A stretch of DNA of 64,000 nt from positions 3,100,001 through 3,164,000 of the forward strand of contig OZ250185.1 of NCBI GenBank assembly GCA_965238265.1. Direction: 5' to 3'. Shown in pieces: positions 33,655 through 42,931 of this stretch. The first letter of the stretch is position 1, and each line of letters opens with the position of its first letter. Made by a program: the position numbers and the translations under genes. The DNA is from JAJDUF01 sp965238265 (lineage in GTDB: Bacteria > Chloroflexota > UBA11872 > UBA12225 > JAJDUF01). The notes under the pieces are model-generated. The model did not search any database. It was not told the origin of the DNA and saw only the letters and a list, made by a program, of their open reading frames with translations.

Positions 33655-34086
33655 TCAAGACAACGGTTCGGGCTGCTGCGCCGTGTGGGGATGGTCCGGA
33701 CCGGCATAGACGCGCAGCTTGCGAAAGAGCTTCCGGCCCAGCGCATTCTTGGGCAACATGCCCCGGACGGCAAACTCGATCACTCGCTCGGGATGCTTGG
33801 CAAGCATATCCTTGAAGGGGGTGACCTTCAGAGCGCCAGGGTACCCGGAATGGCGATAGTACAGCTTGTCCGTCAGCTTTCTGCCGGTGACCTGAATCTT
33901 CTCGGCATTCACCACGATCACGTAGTCGCCGGTATCGGCGTGGGGGCTATACACCGGCTTGTCCTTGCCGCGCAGCTTGACGGCGATGCGCGTGGCCAGC
34001 CGGCCCAAGATTTGATCCTCGGCATCCACGACCCACCAGCGCTCTGCCACGTCCCCCGGTCGGGGGGTAAAACTCCGAAAGCTCAT
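33655..34086 (-). CDS. rplM: 50S ribosomal protein L13
   Basis: 143 residues from the ATG at 34086, which overlaps the truA stop (TGATG). WWVVDAEDQILGRLAT, DTGDYVIVVNAEKIQVTG and HPERVIEFAVRGMLPKN are L13 blocks. The ATG upstream at 34110 lies in the end of truA and is unlikely. Confidence 0.96.
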   Translation of the reverse strand: MSFRSFTPRPGDVAERWWVVDAEDQILGRLATRIAVKLRGKDKPVYSPHADTGDYVIVVNAEKIQVTGRKLTDKLYYRHSGYPGALKVTPFKDMLAKHPERVIEFAVRGMLPKNALGRKLFRKLRVYAGPDHPHTAQQPEPLS

Positions 34087-34826
34087 CAGTAGTTCACCTT
34101 CATCAAGCACAGACCGGCCGCCGGTGCCGTCGGACCGGCCAGCCCGCGCTGTTTGGCAGCAATGATCTCGCGCAACGCTTCCGGCCGCAACTGCCCTCGC
34201 CCGACCCGCACCAGCGAGCCGACCAGCCGGCGTACCATGTGCCGCAAGAACGCATTCGCGGTGACTTCCACGACGATAATATCAGCAAACCGGCGGCACG
34301 AGAGCCGCAAAATGCGCCGCATGGTCGAACGATAGTCCTGCTGCGCTGCAAAGGCCTGAAAGTCATGCTCTCCGCGACACCAGCTTGCTGCTGCGTTCAT
34401 CCTTTCCACGTCGAGCGGTGTGGCCACCTGCCAGGCCCAGTGGGCTACCAGCGGCGACCGCACCGGTAGATTGTAAACCGCATACCGATACGCTCTACTG
34501 CGCGCCGCATAGCGCGCATGGAACGTCGGCGCTGCCACCTTTACCGACCGGAGCACCACGTCCGGCGGCAAACGAGCGTTCAACGCTGCTTGCCAGACGG
34601 CCGGTTCCCAAGCACGATCACTGTCAAAGTGTATAACCTGCCCGACCGCATGGACTCCGGCATCAGTACGGCCGGCCCCGATCACGCGGCTGGGAGCCGT
34701 GGTCGCAGCGAGTACCGCCGCTTCCAGCACACCCTGGACCGTACGCACCTGCGGCTGACCGGACTGAAGCTGGAACCCGGCAAAATCGGTTCCGTCGTAC
34801 TCGACGACACACCGCAGCCGTACCAT
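34086..34826 (-). CDS. truA: tRNA pseudouridine synthase TruA
   Basis: 246 residues. Modifies U38-40 of the tRNA anticodon stem. Catalytic Asp in the GRTDAGVHA motif, VEYDGTDFAGFQ start block and LRHMVRRLVG near the C-terminus. It sits between rplQ and rplM, the arrangement of many bacteria, and its stop codon overlaps the start of rplM. Confidence 0.96.
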   Translation of the reverse strand: MVRLRCVVEYDGTDFAGFQLQSGQPQVRTVQGVLEAAVLAATTAPSRVIGAGRTDAGVHAVGQVIHFDSDRAWEPAVWQAALNARLPPDVVLRSVKVAAPTFHARYAARSRAYRYAVYNLPVRSPLVAHWAWQVATPLDVERMNAAASWCRGEHDFQAFAAQQDYRSTMRRILRLSCRRFADIIVVEVTANAFLRHMVRRLVGSLVRVGRGQLRPEALREIIAAKQRGLAGPTAPAAGLCLMKVNY

Positions 34827-34881
34827 CGCTTCCGTCCTGGGGCTTGGTGCTCGACGCTCCCAGGACCAAGCTGACCCCAGC

Positions 34882-35280
34882 CTACTCTACGAACTCGATC
34901 TGCACAATGTGGGCGTTATCGCCTAGGCGCCGATGGAGCGGGGTAATGCGCGTATAGCCCCCCGGCCGGTCCGCAAGCCACCCCGGCTCGTCGTCTTCCT
35001 CCGGCGTGAGCTTGGCAAAGAGCTTGTCCACCGCCTCCCGATCGGGCAGCCGCGCCATACAGCGGCGCCGGGCGTGGAGCAGACGCGCCTGGTCCTCGCT
35101 TTGCACTCCCCGCCGGGCCGTAGTGATCAGCTTCTCGATATGCCGCCGCAGCTCTTTGGCCCGCGCATCGGTCGTCTTGATCCGCTCGTGGCGCAGCAGC
35201 GCGCCCATCAAGCTGCGGAGCAGCGCCTTGCGCTGGTGAGCCGGTCGATTCAGCTGCTTCCCTTTCCGTCCGTGACGCAT
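34882..35280 (-). CDS. rplQ: 50S ribosomal protein L17
   Basis: 132 residues from MRHGRKGKQLNR, the conserved start of L17; a GTG at 35304 would add eight residues (PEDTSRT). Motifs LLRSLMGALLRHERIKTTDARAKELR and GGYTRITPL-x-RRLGDNA are present. It follows rpoA by about 98 bases. Confidence 0.95.
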   Translation of the reverse strand: MRHGRKGKQLNRPAHQRKALLRSLMGALLRHERIKTTDARAKELRRHIEKLITTARRGVQSEDQARLLHARRRCMARLPDREAVDKLFAKLTPEEDDEPGWLADRPGGYTRITPLHRRLGDNAHIVQIEFVE

Positions 35281-35378
35281 AGTTCTACTCGTGTCCTCCG
35301 GCACTCACTGGCCAGCGTATCGTCCAACGTGTCTCAGGCACCCACCTACACCGAGCGCCAACGCGAATCGCCGTCGTG

Positions 35379-36485
35379 CTACGGCGTGGCGACCTCCGGC
35401 TCGGCGGCGGCCACAGCGGCCGCTTCGTCCGAGTCAGTGGCCTCCGGTGCCGGTTGCTCGGCGGCGGCCACAGCGGCCGCTTCGTCCGAGTCAGTGGCCT
35501 CCGGTGCCGGTTGCTCGACGCTACCCCACATCACCCCACGCGCGGTGAGGCTTTCGCGCAGCTCCTGCAGCGACCGCTCGCCGAAATTGCGTAACTTGAG
35601 TAGCTCCGCTTCGGTCATGTTGGCAATCTGCCCCACCTGGGAGATGCTGTTGCGCTTCAGGCAATTGAGTGTCCGGTTGGTCAACCCGAGGTCATCCACC
35701 GATAATTCGGCAAGCTCCGGCGGCACCACCACCGCTACGGGGGCCGGGGCGGGGGCCGGGGCCTTGGGCTTCTCCGGCTCAGGCCCCTCGACGGGCAGCA
35801 CGCTCCGCTCGAAGTGGGCAAACTCCTCTGCCAGCAGGCGAGCGCTCCGTGCCAGCGCTTCCTCCGGCGTCAGCGTCCCATCCGTCCAAAGCTGGAGATC
35901 GAGCTGGTCCAGGCTCGTATCCTGGCCCACGCGGGCGCCGCCGACGCTGTATTGCACCCGGCGGACCGGTGAGTAGATCGCGTCAACGGGGATCTCGCCA
36001 ATCGGCACGTCCTCGCGCGTGTCGGCCGGGAGGTACCCGGTGCCACGATCAATCGTCAACTCCATATTCAGGTGGGCCTGGTCGTTGTCGAGCGTGGCGA
36101 CTACTTGGTCGGGATTGACGACTTCTACCTGCTCCGGCCAACGAATGTCGCTTGCTTTGACGACCCCCGGCCCGGGCACGTCGAGATAGGCCTTGACGGA
36201 ATCCTCGGCTGCCGTCCGCAGTCGGATCCGCTTCAGGTTCAGCACCACTTGCACCACATCCTCCTTGACATTGGGGATAGTGGAGAATTCGTGCTGCACC
36301 CCTTCAATCCGTACAGCGGTCACCGCTGCGCCAGGGAGAGACGACAGGAGGACGCGCCGCAGCGCGTTGCCGAGCGTGTGCCCGTAGCCGCGAGGCAACG
36401 GCTCGGCGCGAAAGGACCCATAGGATGGGTCTTCACCCTCGTCAGTGCGCTGAATGTTCGCTTGGGGAGCTGCCTCAGTGATCAC
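35379..36485 (-). CDS. rpoA: RNA polymerase alpha subunit with extended acidic tail
   Basis: 368 residues. N-terminal dimerisation domain with FRAEPLPRGYGHTLGNALRRVLLSSLPGAAV, a Pro/Ala-rich linker (about 235-260) and the CTD (ELSVDDLGLTNRTLNCLKRN, LLKLRNFGERSLQELRESL). After the CTD there is a tail of ~40 residues built from two identical 19-residue units (EQPAPEATDSDEAAAVAAA), a 57-base tandem duplication. The normal alpha subunit is ~315-330 residues. Confidence 0.96.
   Translation of the reverse strand: MITEAAPQANIQRTDEGEDPSYGSFRAEPLPRGYGHTLGNALRRVLLSSLPGAAVTAVRIEGVQHEFSTIPNVKEDVVQVVLNLKRIRLRTAAEDSVKAYLDVPGPGVVKASDIRWPEQVEVVNPDQVVATLDNDQAHLNMELTIDRGTGYLPADTREDVPIGEIPVDAIYSPVRRVQYSVGGARVGQDTSLDQLDLQLWTDGTLTPEEALARSARLLAEEFAHFERSVLPVEGPEPEKPKAPAPAPAPVAVVVPPELAELSVDDLGLTNRTLNCLKRNSISQVGQIANMTEAELLKLRNFGERSLQELRESLTARGVMWGSVEQPAPEATDSDEAAAVAAAEQPAPEATDSDEAAAVAAAEPEVATP
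35401..35514 (-). repeat. 57-bp perfect tandem duplication in rpoA tail
   Basis: Two identical 57-base units (35401-35457 and 35458-35514) encode the repeated acidic, Ala-rich tail of RpoA. Confidence 0.93.
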
Positions 36486-36589
36486 GTTGTCCGTGCCTCC
36501 TCAGCAACCGGCTGACATGGACTGACATAGAAATCCAGAAAATACATATACACGCGCTCAAAGGCCACGTGTAGCGCCAGCAGCACGCG

Positions 36590-37219
36590 CTACCGTGAGT
36601 AGAACTCCACGATGAGCTGCTCGGAGACCTGGACATCAATCTCACCACGTACCGGCAGCGTTTCGATGCGTGCCTCCAGAGTAGCCGCGTCGAATGTGAG
36701 CCACTCCGGCGGCTGCCGTGGCGGGGCGCCGGCGACGACATCCTCGAAGAGGCTCATCGAGCGCGACTTCGGCCGTACTGCCACCACATCGTTGGGACGT
36801 AGCAGGCGCGAGGGGATATCACAGCGCCGACCATTGACCATGATATGGCCGTGGTTGACGATCTGCCGGGCCGCCGGACGCGACGCTGCCAGGCCCATGC
36901 GATAGACCACATTGTCCAGGCGCGACTCCAACACTTGGAGGAGATTTTCGCCCGTATTGCCGGCTCGCCGGATGGCCTCGGCAAAATGCCGGCGGAACTG
37001 CCGCTCCAAGACACCGTAGGTCCGCCTGGCCTTCTGCTTCTCGCGCAACTGTGTCCCGTATTCACTCGGGCGCTGCGGCCGCCGCTGCGGTCGCGGTCCT
37101 GGTGGACTATTACGGCGACTGACCGCACATTTCGGGGTCAGACAGCGGTCGCCTTTGAGAAAGAGCTTCATGCCTTCGCGTCGGCAGAGCTTACATACCG
37201 GCCCTGTATACCGTGCCAT
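36590..37219 (-). CDS. rpsD: 30S ribosomal protein S4
   Basis: 209 residues from MARYTGPVCKLCRREG. A CxxC-type zinc site is visible (C9-x2-C12, then C26-x3-C... within DRCLTPKC), the S4 core (RQFRRHFAEAIRRAGNTGENLLQVLESRLDNVVYRMG) and the S4 RNA-binding domain (ARQIVNHGHIMVNGRRCDIPS). The open frame extends upstream through the rpsK end, but the canonical start is at 37219. S4 often represses this operon through its leader. Confidence 0.96.
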   Translation of the reverse strand: MARYTGPVCKLCRREGMKLFLKGDRCLTPKCAVSRRNSPPGPRPQRRPQRPSEYGTQLREKQKARRTYGVLERQFRRHFAEAIRRAGNTGENLLQVLESRLDNVVYRMGLAASRPAARQIVNHGHIMVNGRRCDIPSRLLRPNDVVAVRPKSRSMSLFEDVVAGAPPRQPPEWLTFDAATLEARIETLPVRGEIDVQVSEQLIVEFYSR

Positions 37220-37260
37220 GTGTGTCCTTCGCCTCACTCCTCGCGCCGCCCTAGCGGGAG

Positions 37261-37665
37261 CTAGACCCTCCGGCGCTTCCGCGGCCGCGGCCCATTGTGC
37301 GGCATAGGGGTGATGTCTACAATGCTTGTGACGGCCAAGCCGGCCGCCTGAAGTGAACGGATGGCCGATTCTCGCCCCGCCCCGGGGCCTTTGATCCGCA
37401 CGTCTATTTGTCGCATCCCGTTTTCCATCGCCCGGCGCGCGGCCTGCTCTGCTGTCAAGCCAGCGGCAAACGGCGTGCTCTTCCGTGATCCGGGGAAGCC
37501 CAAGGAACCACCGGAGGCCCAAGCGATGGTCGTACCTTCGGGGTCGGTGATGGTAACGATGGTGTTGTTGAACGTGCTCTGAATATACGCGATCCCACGG
37601 GGCACATTCCGACGCTCTCGCCGCCGTCCCCGGCTGGAGCGTCCGGAGGGTCTGCTTTCAACCAT
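37261..37665 (-). CDS. rpsK: 30S ribosomal protein S11
   Basis: 134 residues from MVESRPSG. AYIQSTFNNTIVTITDPEGTTIAWASGG and AGRESAIRSLQAAGL, and the C-terminal DITPMPHNGPRPRKRRRV are S11 hallmarks. It is the first gene of the operon here; rpsM (S13), rpmJ and infA, which usually precede it, are not upstream. Confidence 0.96.
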   Translation of the reverse strand: MVESRPSGRSSRGRRRERRNVPRGIAYIQSTFNNTIVTITDPEGTTIAWASGGSLGFPGSRKSTPFAAGLTAEQAARRAMENGMRQIDVRIKGPGAGRESAIRSLQAAGLAVTSIVDITPMPHNGPRPRKRRRV

Positions 37666-37804
37666 CGCGGCGTCTTCCTTACCTCTCCCCCAATGACCGC
37701 GTAGGACAGCAGTCCCACTCTTCCGCAATACGGCTCATTGGGTATGCAACACGCTTGATCTCACACCGCTGCACAGGCGCAGGCGGCACAAAACGCAAGT
37801 TAGA

Positions 37805-37833
37805 AGTATAGCAAGAAGCCACTCGAACGACAA
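37805..37833 (-). promoter_or_regulatory. Sigma70-type promoter of rpsK operon
   Basis: On the minus strand TTGTCG (37833-37828), a 17-base spacer and TATACT (37810-37805). It would give an untranslated leader of about 130 nt before rpsK, long enough for an r-protein binding site. No gene is evident between 37666 and 37951. Confidence 0.6.
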
Positions 37834-37948
37834 ATCGCCCTCCTTTGGTAGACGAGCTGGAGTCTTCCGAAAGTCTGCTGACTGCCCCTCTGACAAGGGT
37901 AGGTTCACGGGTGAGGAGGAAAGGGGGGCGGCCGGCCAACAATCCAGG

Positions 37949-38158
37949 CTAGAGCCGCCGCAGCGCCAACACACCCAGGAACAGACTGCCCAACCCCCAC
38001 CCGAGCAGGAACAGTTGATCAGTGAGGAACCACATGCCGACGGCAACGACGGTAATCAAGCTGCAGACGATCAACGCCACCCACGACCGGATGCGCCCGG
38101 ATGGAGTATCGCCCGAAAGCGGTCCGCGTGGTGGGGGCGTTGGGGGCTGCGCCGTCAT
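37949..38158 (-). CDS. Small membrane protein (69 aa)
   Basis: Pro-rich start followed by two TM segments (WVALIVCSLITVVAVGMWFL and FLLGWGLGSLFLGVLAL) and a basic end. ATG 38158 (MTAQPP) is nearer the coding body than the in-frame ATG at 38164. Unknown function. Divergent from the PAC2 gene. Confidence 0.6.
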   Translation of the reverse strand: MTAQPPTPPPRGPLSGDTPSGRIRSWVALIVCSLITVVAVGMWFLTDQLFLLGWGLGSLFLGVLALRRL

Positions 38159-38294
38159 ATGCACCTCACTTCCGGCCTAGGAGTAACAGAGCACGAGTCA
38201 TTCCGTGTAGTGACTGCCATCCGCCGGTACATTACAGTATACCCTTAGAGGTACTGGATGGCAGTTGGAGTGCTCACAGGATAGAGGAACCACC

Positions 38295-39200
38295 GTGAAT
38301 ATCATGCGTATGGATCAGCGGCCGGAACTACGGCAGCCTATCCTCATCACCGCCTTCTCCGGGTGGAACGATGCGGCAGAGGGGGCAACCTACGCCACGA
38401 GGATCATCCAGCGTCAGCGGCGCGCCCGCCTCTTCGCGCACATCGAGGCGGAGGAGTTCTTCGTGTTTACGGAGACCCGCCCCAAAGTGCGCCTGCGGGC
38501 CGGGATGACACGCGAGATTCGCTGGCCGGCGAACCGCCTGTACGCCAGCGCAACGCCGGACGAGAGTGCCGATCTCATCCTGCTGATCGGGACCGAGCCA
38601 CAGCTCCGCTGGCAGACCTTCTGTAATGCTATCATTGATCTTGCTCAAGACCTAGGCGTAGACAAGATCATCACCTTGGGGTCACTGCTCGAAGCTACGC
38701 CGCACACACGCCCCACGCCGGTCAGTGGCAGCTCGCCTGATCCCGAGCTGTCCCGTCGGCTCGCCGCGCGAGGGCTGGGCGGCTCGCGCTATGAAGGGCC
38801 GACCGGCATCGTCGGCGTGCTGAACTCAAGCTGCCACAGCACCGGCCTCCCGGTCGCGAGTCTGTGGGCCAGCCAACCGCACTACTTGCAGGGCCACCGT
38901 AACCCGGCGGTGGCCCTGGCCTTGCTGGAGCATCTCGGCGCGCTCGTTGACTTGGATTTGGATTTGACGACCGTCGAGCATCAGGCCAGAGCGTACCGGC
39001 GCCAGGTGGACGAGGCCCTTGAGGAGCATCCCAAGATTCGCGCCTACATCCGCGAGCTTGAGCGGAAGACCGACGGCGATACGGATCGGGCCGAGGCTGA
39101 TGGGAGCCGGGAGGCCTTGCCGAGCGGTGAGGACATGGTGCAGGAGCTTGAGCAGTGGCTGCGCCAGCAACGTGGGCCGACATCAGAGGACGAGGAGTAG
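38295..39200 (+). CDS. PAC2 family protein
   Basis: 301 residues from a GTG (MNIMRMDQRPE) that follows AGAGG with a seven-base gap. PAC2 (proteasome assembly chaperone 2-like) fold: AFSGWNDAAEGATYA, LILLIGTEPQLRWQTF, IITLGSLLEATPHTRP, YEGPTGIVGVLN, ASLWASQPHYLQGHRNPAVALALLEHL. The C-terminal ~70 residues are charged and helical. Such proteins are common in actinobacteria and Chloroflexota; the bacterial role is unknown. Confidence 0.88.
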   Translation: MNIMRMDQRPELRQPILITAFSGWNDAAEGATYATRIIQRQRRARLFAHIEAEEFFVFTETRPKVRLRAGMTREIRWPANRLYASATPDESADLILLIGTEPQLRWQTFCNAIIDLAQDLGVDKIITLGSLLEATPHTRPTPVSGSSPDPELSRRLAARGLGGSRYEGPTGIVGVLNSSCHSTGLPVASLWASQPHYLQGHRNPAVALALLEHLGALVDLDLDLTTVEHQARAYRRQVDEALEEHPKIRAYIRELERKTDGDTDRAEADGSREALPSGEDMVQELEQWLRQQRGPTSEDEE

Positions 39201-39316
39201 GCTGCTCAACCACGCTCTCCCTTCCCGCCACATCCTCTATCTGGGCACCCACAAGGGACGCCCCTAAGGCTCTGGATTCCGCTTTCGCGGGAATGACCGG
39301 GAAATGTCAACAGCGC

Positions 39317-39922
39317 CTAGTAATCCCGGCGTCCCTCCAACGCCCGACTCAGCGTGTAGTCGTCGGCATACTCCAGATCAGAGCCAATCGGCAGCCCTTG
39401 GGCCAGGCGGGTGACCTGCACGCCGCTGGGCTGGAGCCGGCTCCGCACCAGATTAGCGGTGGCCTCCCCTTCCACCGTGGCATTCGTCGCGACAATGATC
39501 TCCTCGGGCTGCTCGCGTGCCACGCGCTGTACCAGCTCGCGGATACGCAAATCATCCTCCAGCACCCCATCCATCGGTGAGAACGAGCCGTGCAGGACGT
39601 GGTACTGCCCCCGGTAGACCCCGGTGCGCTCCAGCGCCAGGACATCCAGCGGCTCCTCGACAACACAGATCCGCTGGCGGTCACGGGTAGGATCGGTGCA
39701 GATGTGGCAAGGATCGTGCGTGCCGAGATTGAAGCAGGTGTTGCAACTGACGATTTTTTCCTTGAGGTCCAGAATGGCCGCCGCCAACGAGCGCGCTTCC
39801 TCCGCGGGCTGACGCAGCAGGAAGTACGTCAGCCGTTGGGCCGTCTTCGGACCGATGGTAGGGAGCTTGCCGAACTCGGCAATCAGCCGGGCAATAGGCT
39901 CCGCGAGTGTTTGCGCTGTCAT
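39317..39922 (-). CDS. recR: Recombination mediator RecR
   Basis: 201 residues. Helix-hairpin-helix (LIAEFGKLPTIGPKTAQRL), four-Cys zinc finger (CNTCFNLGTHDPCHIC) and Toprim domain (ICVVEEPLDVLALERTG, YRGQYHVLHG). It acts with RecF and RecO to load RecA on gaps. Last gene of the ffs-dnaX-ybaB-recR array; it starts about 37 bases after ybaB. Confidence 0.97.
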   Translation of the reverse strand: MTAQTLAEPIARLIAEFGKLPTIGPKTAQRLTYFLLRQPAEEARSLAAAILDLKEKIVSCNTCFNLGTHDPCHICTDPTRDRQRICVVEEPLDVLALERTGVYRGQYHVLHGSFSPMDGVLEDDLRIRELVQRVAREQPEEIIVATNATVEGEATANLVRSRLQPSGVQVTRLAQGLPIGSDLEYADDYTLSRALEGRRDY

Positions 39923-39959
39923 GAGGTTGCCGTGCCGCCCCTCCGGGCCGTTACTGTGC

Positions 39960-40259
39960 CTAGAATCCCAGGTTGCCGAGGCCCAAGCCGCCGGTCAGCG
40001 CGCCGAGCCGCTTGCCGGCCAGGTCCTGTGACTTCGTAAGCGCCTCGCTGAAAGCAGCGAGGATCAAGTCCTCCAGCAGCGAGACATCGTCCGGGTCTAC
40101 GACTGCCGGATCAACCTTGACCGCCTGGACTTGCTGCTGCCCAGTCATTGTCACGACGACCGCACCGCCCCCGGCAGTGCCCTCGACAGTCTCTTGACCA
40201 AGCTCCTCCTGGATCCTCACCATCTTGTTCTGCATCTTCCGCAGCATTTTCATGTTCAT
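39960..40259 (-). CDS. ybaB: YbaB/EbfC nucleoid-associated protein
   Basis: 99 residues, usual for the family. KMLRKMQNKMVRIQEELGQETVEG, GGGAVVVTMTGQQQVQAVKVDP and EDLILAAFSEALTKSQ are conserved. DNA-binding dimer. Placed between dnaX and recR as in many bacteria. Confidence 0.95.
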   Translation of the reverse strand: MNMKMLRKMQNKMVRIQEELGQETVEGTAGGGAVVVTMTGQQQVQAVKVDPAVVDPDDVSLLEDLILAAFSEALTKSQDLAGKRLGALTGGLGLGNLGF

Positions 40260-40291
40260 TCCCGTTCTCCTTATCCGGTGGTTGCTGTCGG

Positions 40292-42043
40292 CTAGGCCCC
40301 GTCGGCTGCCTCATCAATGATAGTCGCCCCGGGGAAAACCGCAAGCGCATGGCGGACTACCGGGTCCGCTCGTTCCGGGCTGGCTGCGACCACACTCCGC
40401 TCCGCGGCACCTTTGACCACGACGCGCGTGCGTAGGGGCTGGCCAAACACCCGTTGCAGCGCTTGCTCCGTGACCAAGCGATTCTCCGGCTTCTCGATTT
40501 GCTCGGCGTGAAAGCGATGGTCAAACTCCAGGGTGACTTCGTCGGCTTGCACCGCGGCGATCCGTGCATCGCGGAGCAACGCCGTGACCTTGCGTTTCCG
40601 GCCCAGCAACTCAAACACCGCCGGCCAGCGCGACTCGATGGTAGCCACCGACAGCGGCCCGGCGGCGGCCGGCACAGAACCATCTGCGGGCTGTGCTGCG
40701 GCCGGAGCGGGAGACGGGGCAACCGGCGGCGCCGGAGTCGTCCGGTCGCTCTGCTGCGGTGCCGGCTCGCGCGGTGTAGCATCGGCGGGTGGGGCAGCTG
40801 TCTCCGCCCGGGTTGGCTCGGATTCAGCGACCGGGTGCGCCGACGCGGCTGCGTCCGTGGCCCCGGTGGAGGCCGGCTGCGCTGCGGACGAGACGGGGGG
40901 AGCCGAGACACCCGCGGCGGCGGCCGCCGGGGCCGCTGTTGGCGCCGCGTCGCTCACGGCAACCAGCGACTGCACCGCCGCAAGCTCGAGCGGCAGCTGC
41001 GGCTGGACCGTGGTGCTACGCAATCCTTGATCCGCTTCGGTAAAGAGCCGGAGCCAACGGACCAGTGCCGGGAGGTCGGCCCGGCGGCTGCGCGCCCGCA
41101 CCGCCTCCTGCTCTTCCTCGCTCAACGATTGCCCGGCGGGTGTGCTGACACCGCTGCGGGCCAGCAGCAGGGCACGCAAGAAACCGACAAGCTGGCGGCC
41201 GAACTCGCGCAAGTCCGCTCCCCGGTCGCTGACCGTCTGGAGCGTCGTCAGCGCCGCCGCCAAGTCACCATCGAGGAGCGCATCGGCCATGGCCAGGACT
41301 AATGCTTGATCCGAGAGACCCAGCATGTCCTGCAGGTGTCCCACGTTGATCGTCTGCCCGGCGAACGATGCGGCTTGATCGAGGAGGCTTAGGGCGTCGC
41401 GTACACTGCCCGTGGCCAAGCGGGCGATGAACTCCAGCGCCGTATCGTCAACGGCGATTTTTTCCCGCTCGCCGACCGTCCGCAAGTGCCGCACCAAGGC
41501 GGTCGCGGCAACGGGCTTGAAATCGAACCGCTGGCAGCGCGACAGCACCGTGGGCGGCACCTTCTGGGGGTCGGTCGTGGCAAGCACAAAGATGACGTGC
41601 GGCGGTGGCTCCTCCAGTGTTTTCAGCAGCGCATTGAACGCGCTGTTCGAGAGCATATGCACTTCATCAATGATGTAGACCTTGTAGCGCCCCTCGGCCG
41701 GTCGGCGGCCGACTCTCTCCCGCAGTTCACGGATATCGTCCACACCGGTATTGGAGGCGGCGTCAATCTCGATCAGCAGATCGAGCTGCGCGCCGCGCTT
41801 GATCGCCGAGCAGTGCTCACATTGATCGCACGGCTCCGGCTGCATGCCTTGCTGACAGTTGACCGCCTTCGCCAGCAGGCGCGCCGTGGTCGTCTTCCCG
41901 GTCCCGCGCGGCCCGGTGAACAGGTAGGCATGCGCCAGGTGGTCGGGCCGCGCCAACGCATTGCGTAGCGTGCGGACGATATGCTCCTGCCCCACGACAT
42001 CGGCGAAGGTCTGGGGGCGCCACGTGTTATAGAGGGAGGCCAC
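40292..42043 (-). CDS. dnaX: DNA polymerase III gamma/tau subunit
   Basis: 583 residues. Clamp-loader ATPase: Walker A GPRGTGKTTTARLL, zinc site (CEPCDQCEHC region), DEVHMLSNSAFNALLKTLEEPP and SRC box (LSRCQRFDF). After the third domain (to ~370) comes a long Pro/Ala-rich linker (about 375-480) and a C-terminal domain (to the end) as in tau. I see no slippery A-run like that used in E. coli dnaX. Confidence 0.96.
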   Translation of the reverse strand: MASLYNTWRPQTFADVVGQEHIVRTLRNALARPDHLAHAYLFTGPRGTGKTTTARLLAKAVNCQQGMQPEPCDQCEHCSAIKRGAQLDLLIEIDAASNTGVDDIRELRERVGRRPAEGRYKVYIIDEVHMLSNSAFNALLKTLEEPPPHVIFVLATTDPQKVPPTVLSRCQRFDFKPVAATALVRHLRTVGEREKIAVDDTALEFIARLATGSVRDALSLLDQAASFAGQTINVGHLQDMLGLSDQALVLAMADALLDGDLAAALTTLQTVSDRGADLREFGRQLVGFLRALLLARSGVSTPAGQSLSEEEQEAVRARSRRADLPALVRWLRLFTEADQGLRSTTVQPQLPLELAAVQSLVAVSDAAPTAAPAAAAAGVSAPPVSSAAQPASTGATDAAASAHPVAESEPTRAETAAPPADATPREPAPQQSDRTTPAPPVAPSPAPAAAQPADGSVPAAAGPLSVATIESRWPAVFELLGRKRKVTALLRDARIAAVQADEVTLEFDHRFHAEQIEKPENRLVTEQALQRVFGQPLRTRVVVKGAAERSVVAASPERADPVVRHALAVFPGATIIDEAADGA

Positions 42044-42283
42044 CTGATGCTACTCCGTCCTCTCTCCGACTGTGGACGACACGCACAGCAACACCGCCGG
42101 GCCGGTGATGGAGGCGGCCAGTCTCGTCACGAGCCACCACCGGCCGGTGTACGCGGCGGCCGCTGGCACCAGCCTAGCGGCGCCGCGACTGACCGGTCTT
42201 GGCCCATGACTGCTGTGGAGAAGTGGTCGCGCACCCCCTTTTGATCCTGCCACCCGACGTACATAGACCGGCCAGCTTAGGCC

Positions 42284-42380
42284 AGGCTGCCCTACGGCAC
42301 CCAGGACGGTCTCCTTACCGCTGCTTCCTTCCGGACCTGACGGGGTTCGGAGTGCCCTGCCGCGCAGGACCCAGCCCTCA
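42284..42380 (-). ncRNA. ffs: Signal recognition particle RNA (4.5S-like)
   Basis: On the minus strand the strongly conserved apical loop gtcaggtccggaaggaagca followed by gcggtaaggagacc is present (about 42305-42340), and the flanks agggctg and cagcct close a long hairpin. The location directly upstream of dnaX is classical. The ends are approximate. Confidence 0.88.
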
Positions 42381-42849
<469 letters not shown>

Positions 42850-42931
42850 GCGTGGCCGGTCTGCTACCGAGTATAGCAAGACGCGACGTGACGCTCTCTG
42901 ACCAGGGAGTGCGCCGGGGTGAGGCAGTGGC

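Noticed and set aside
37679..37942. Open frame upstream of rpsK, considered as rpsM or rpmJ
   Set aside because: No S13 or L36 motifs; the frame spans the promoter. Treated as leader sequence.
40292..42043. Programmed -1 frameshift in dnaX to make gamma
   Set aside because: No A-rich slippery heptamer or following hairpin was found in the coding strand.
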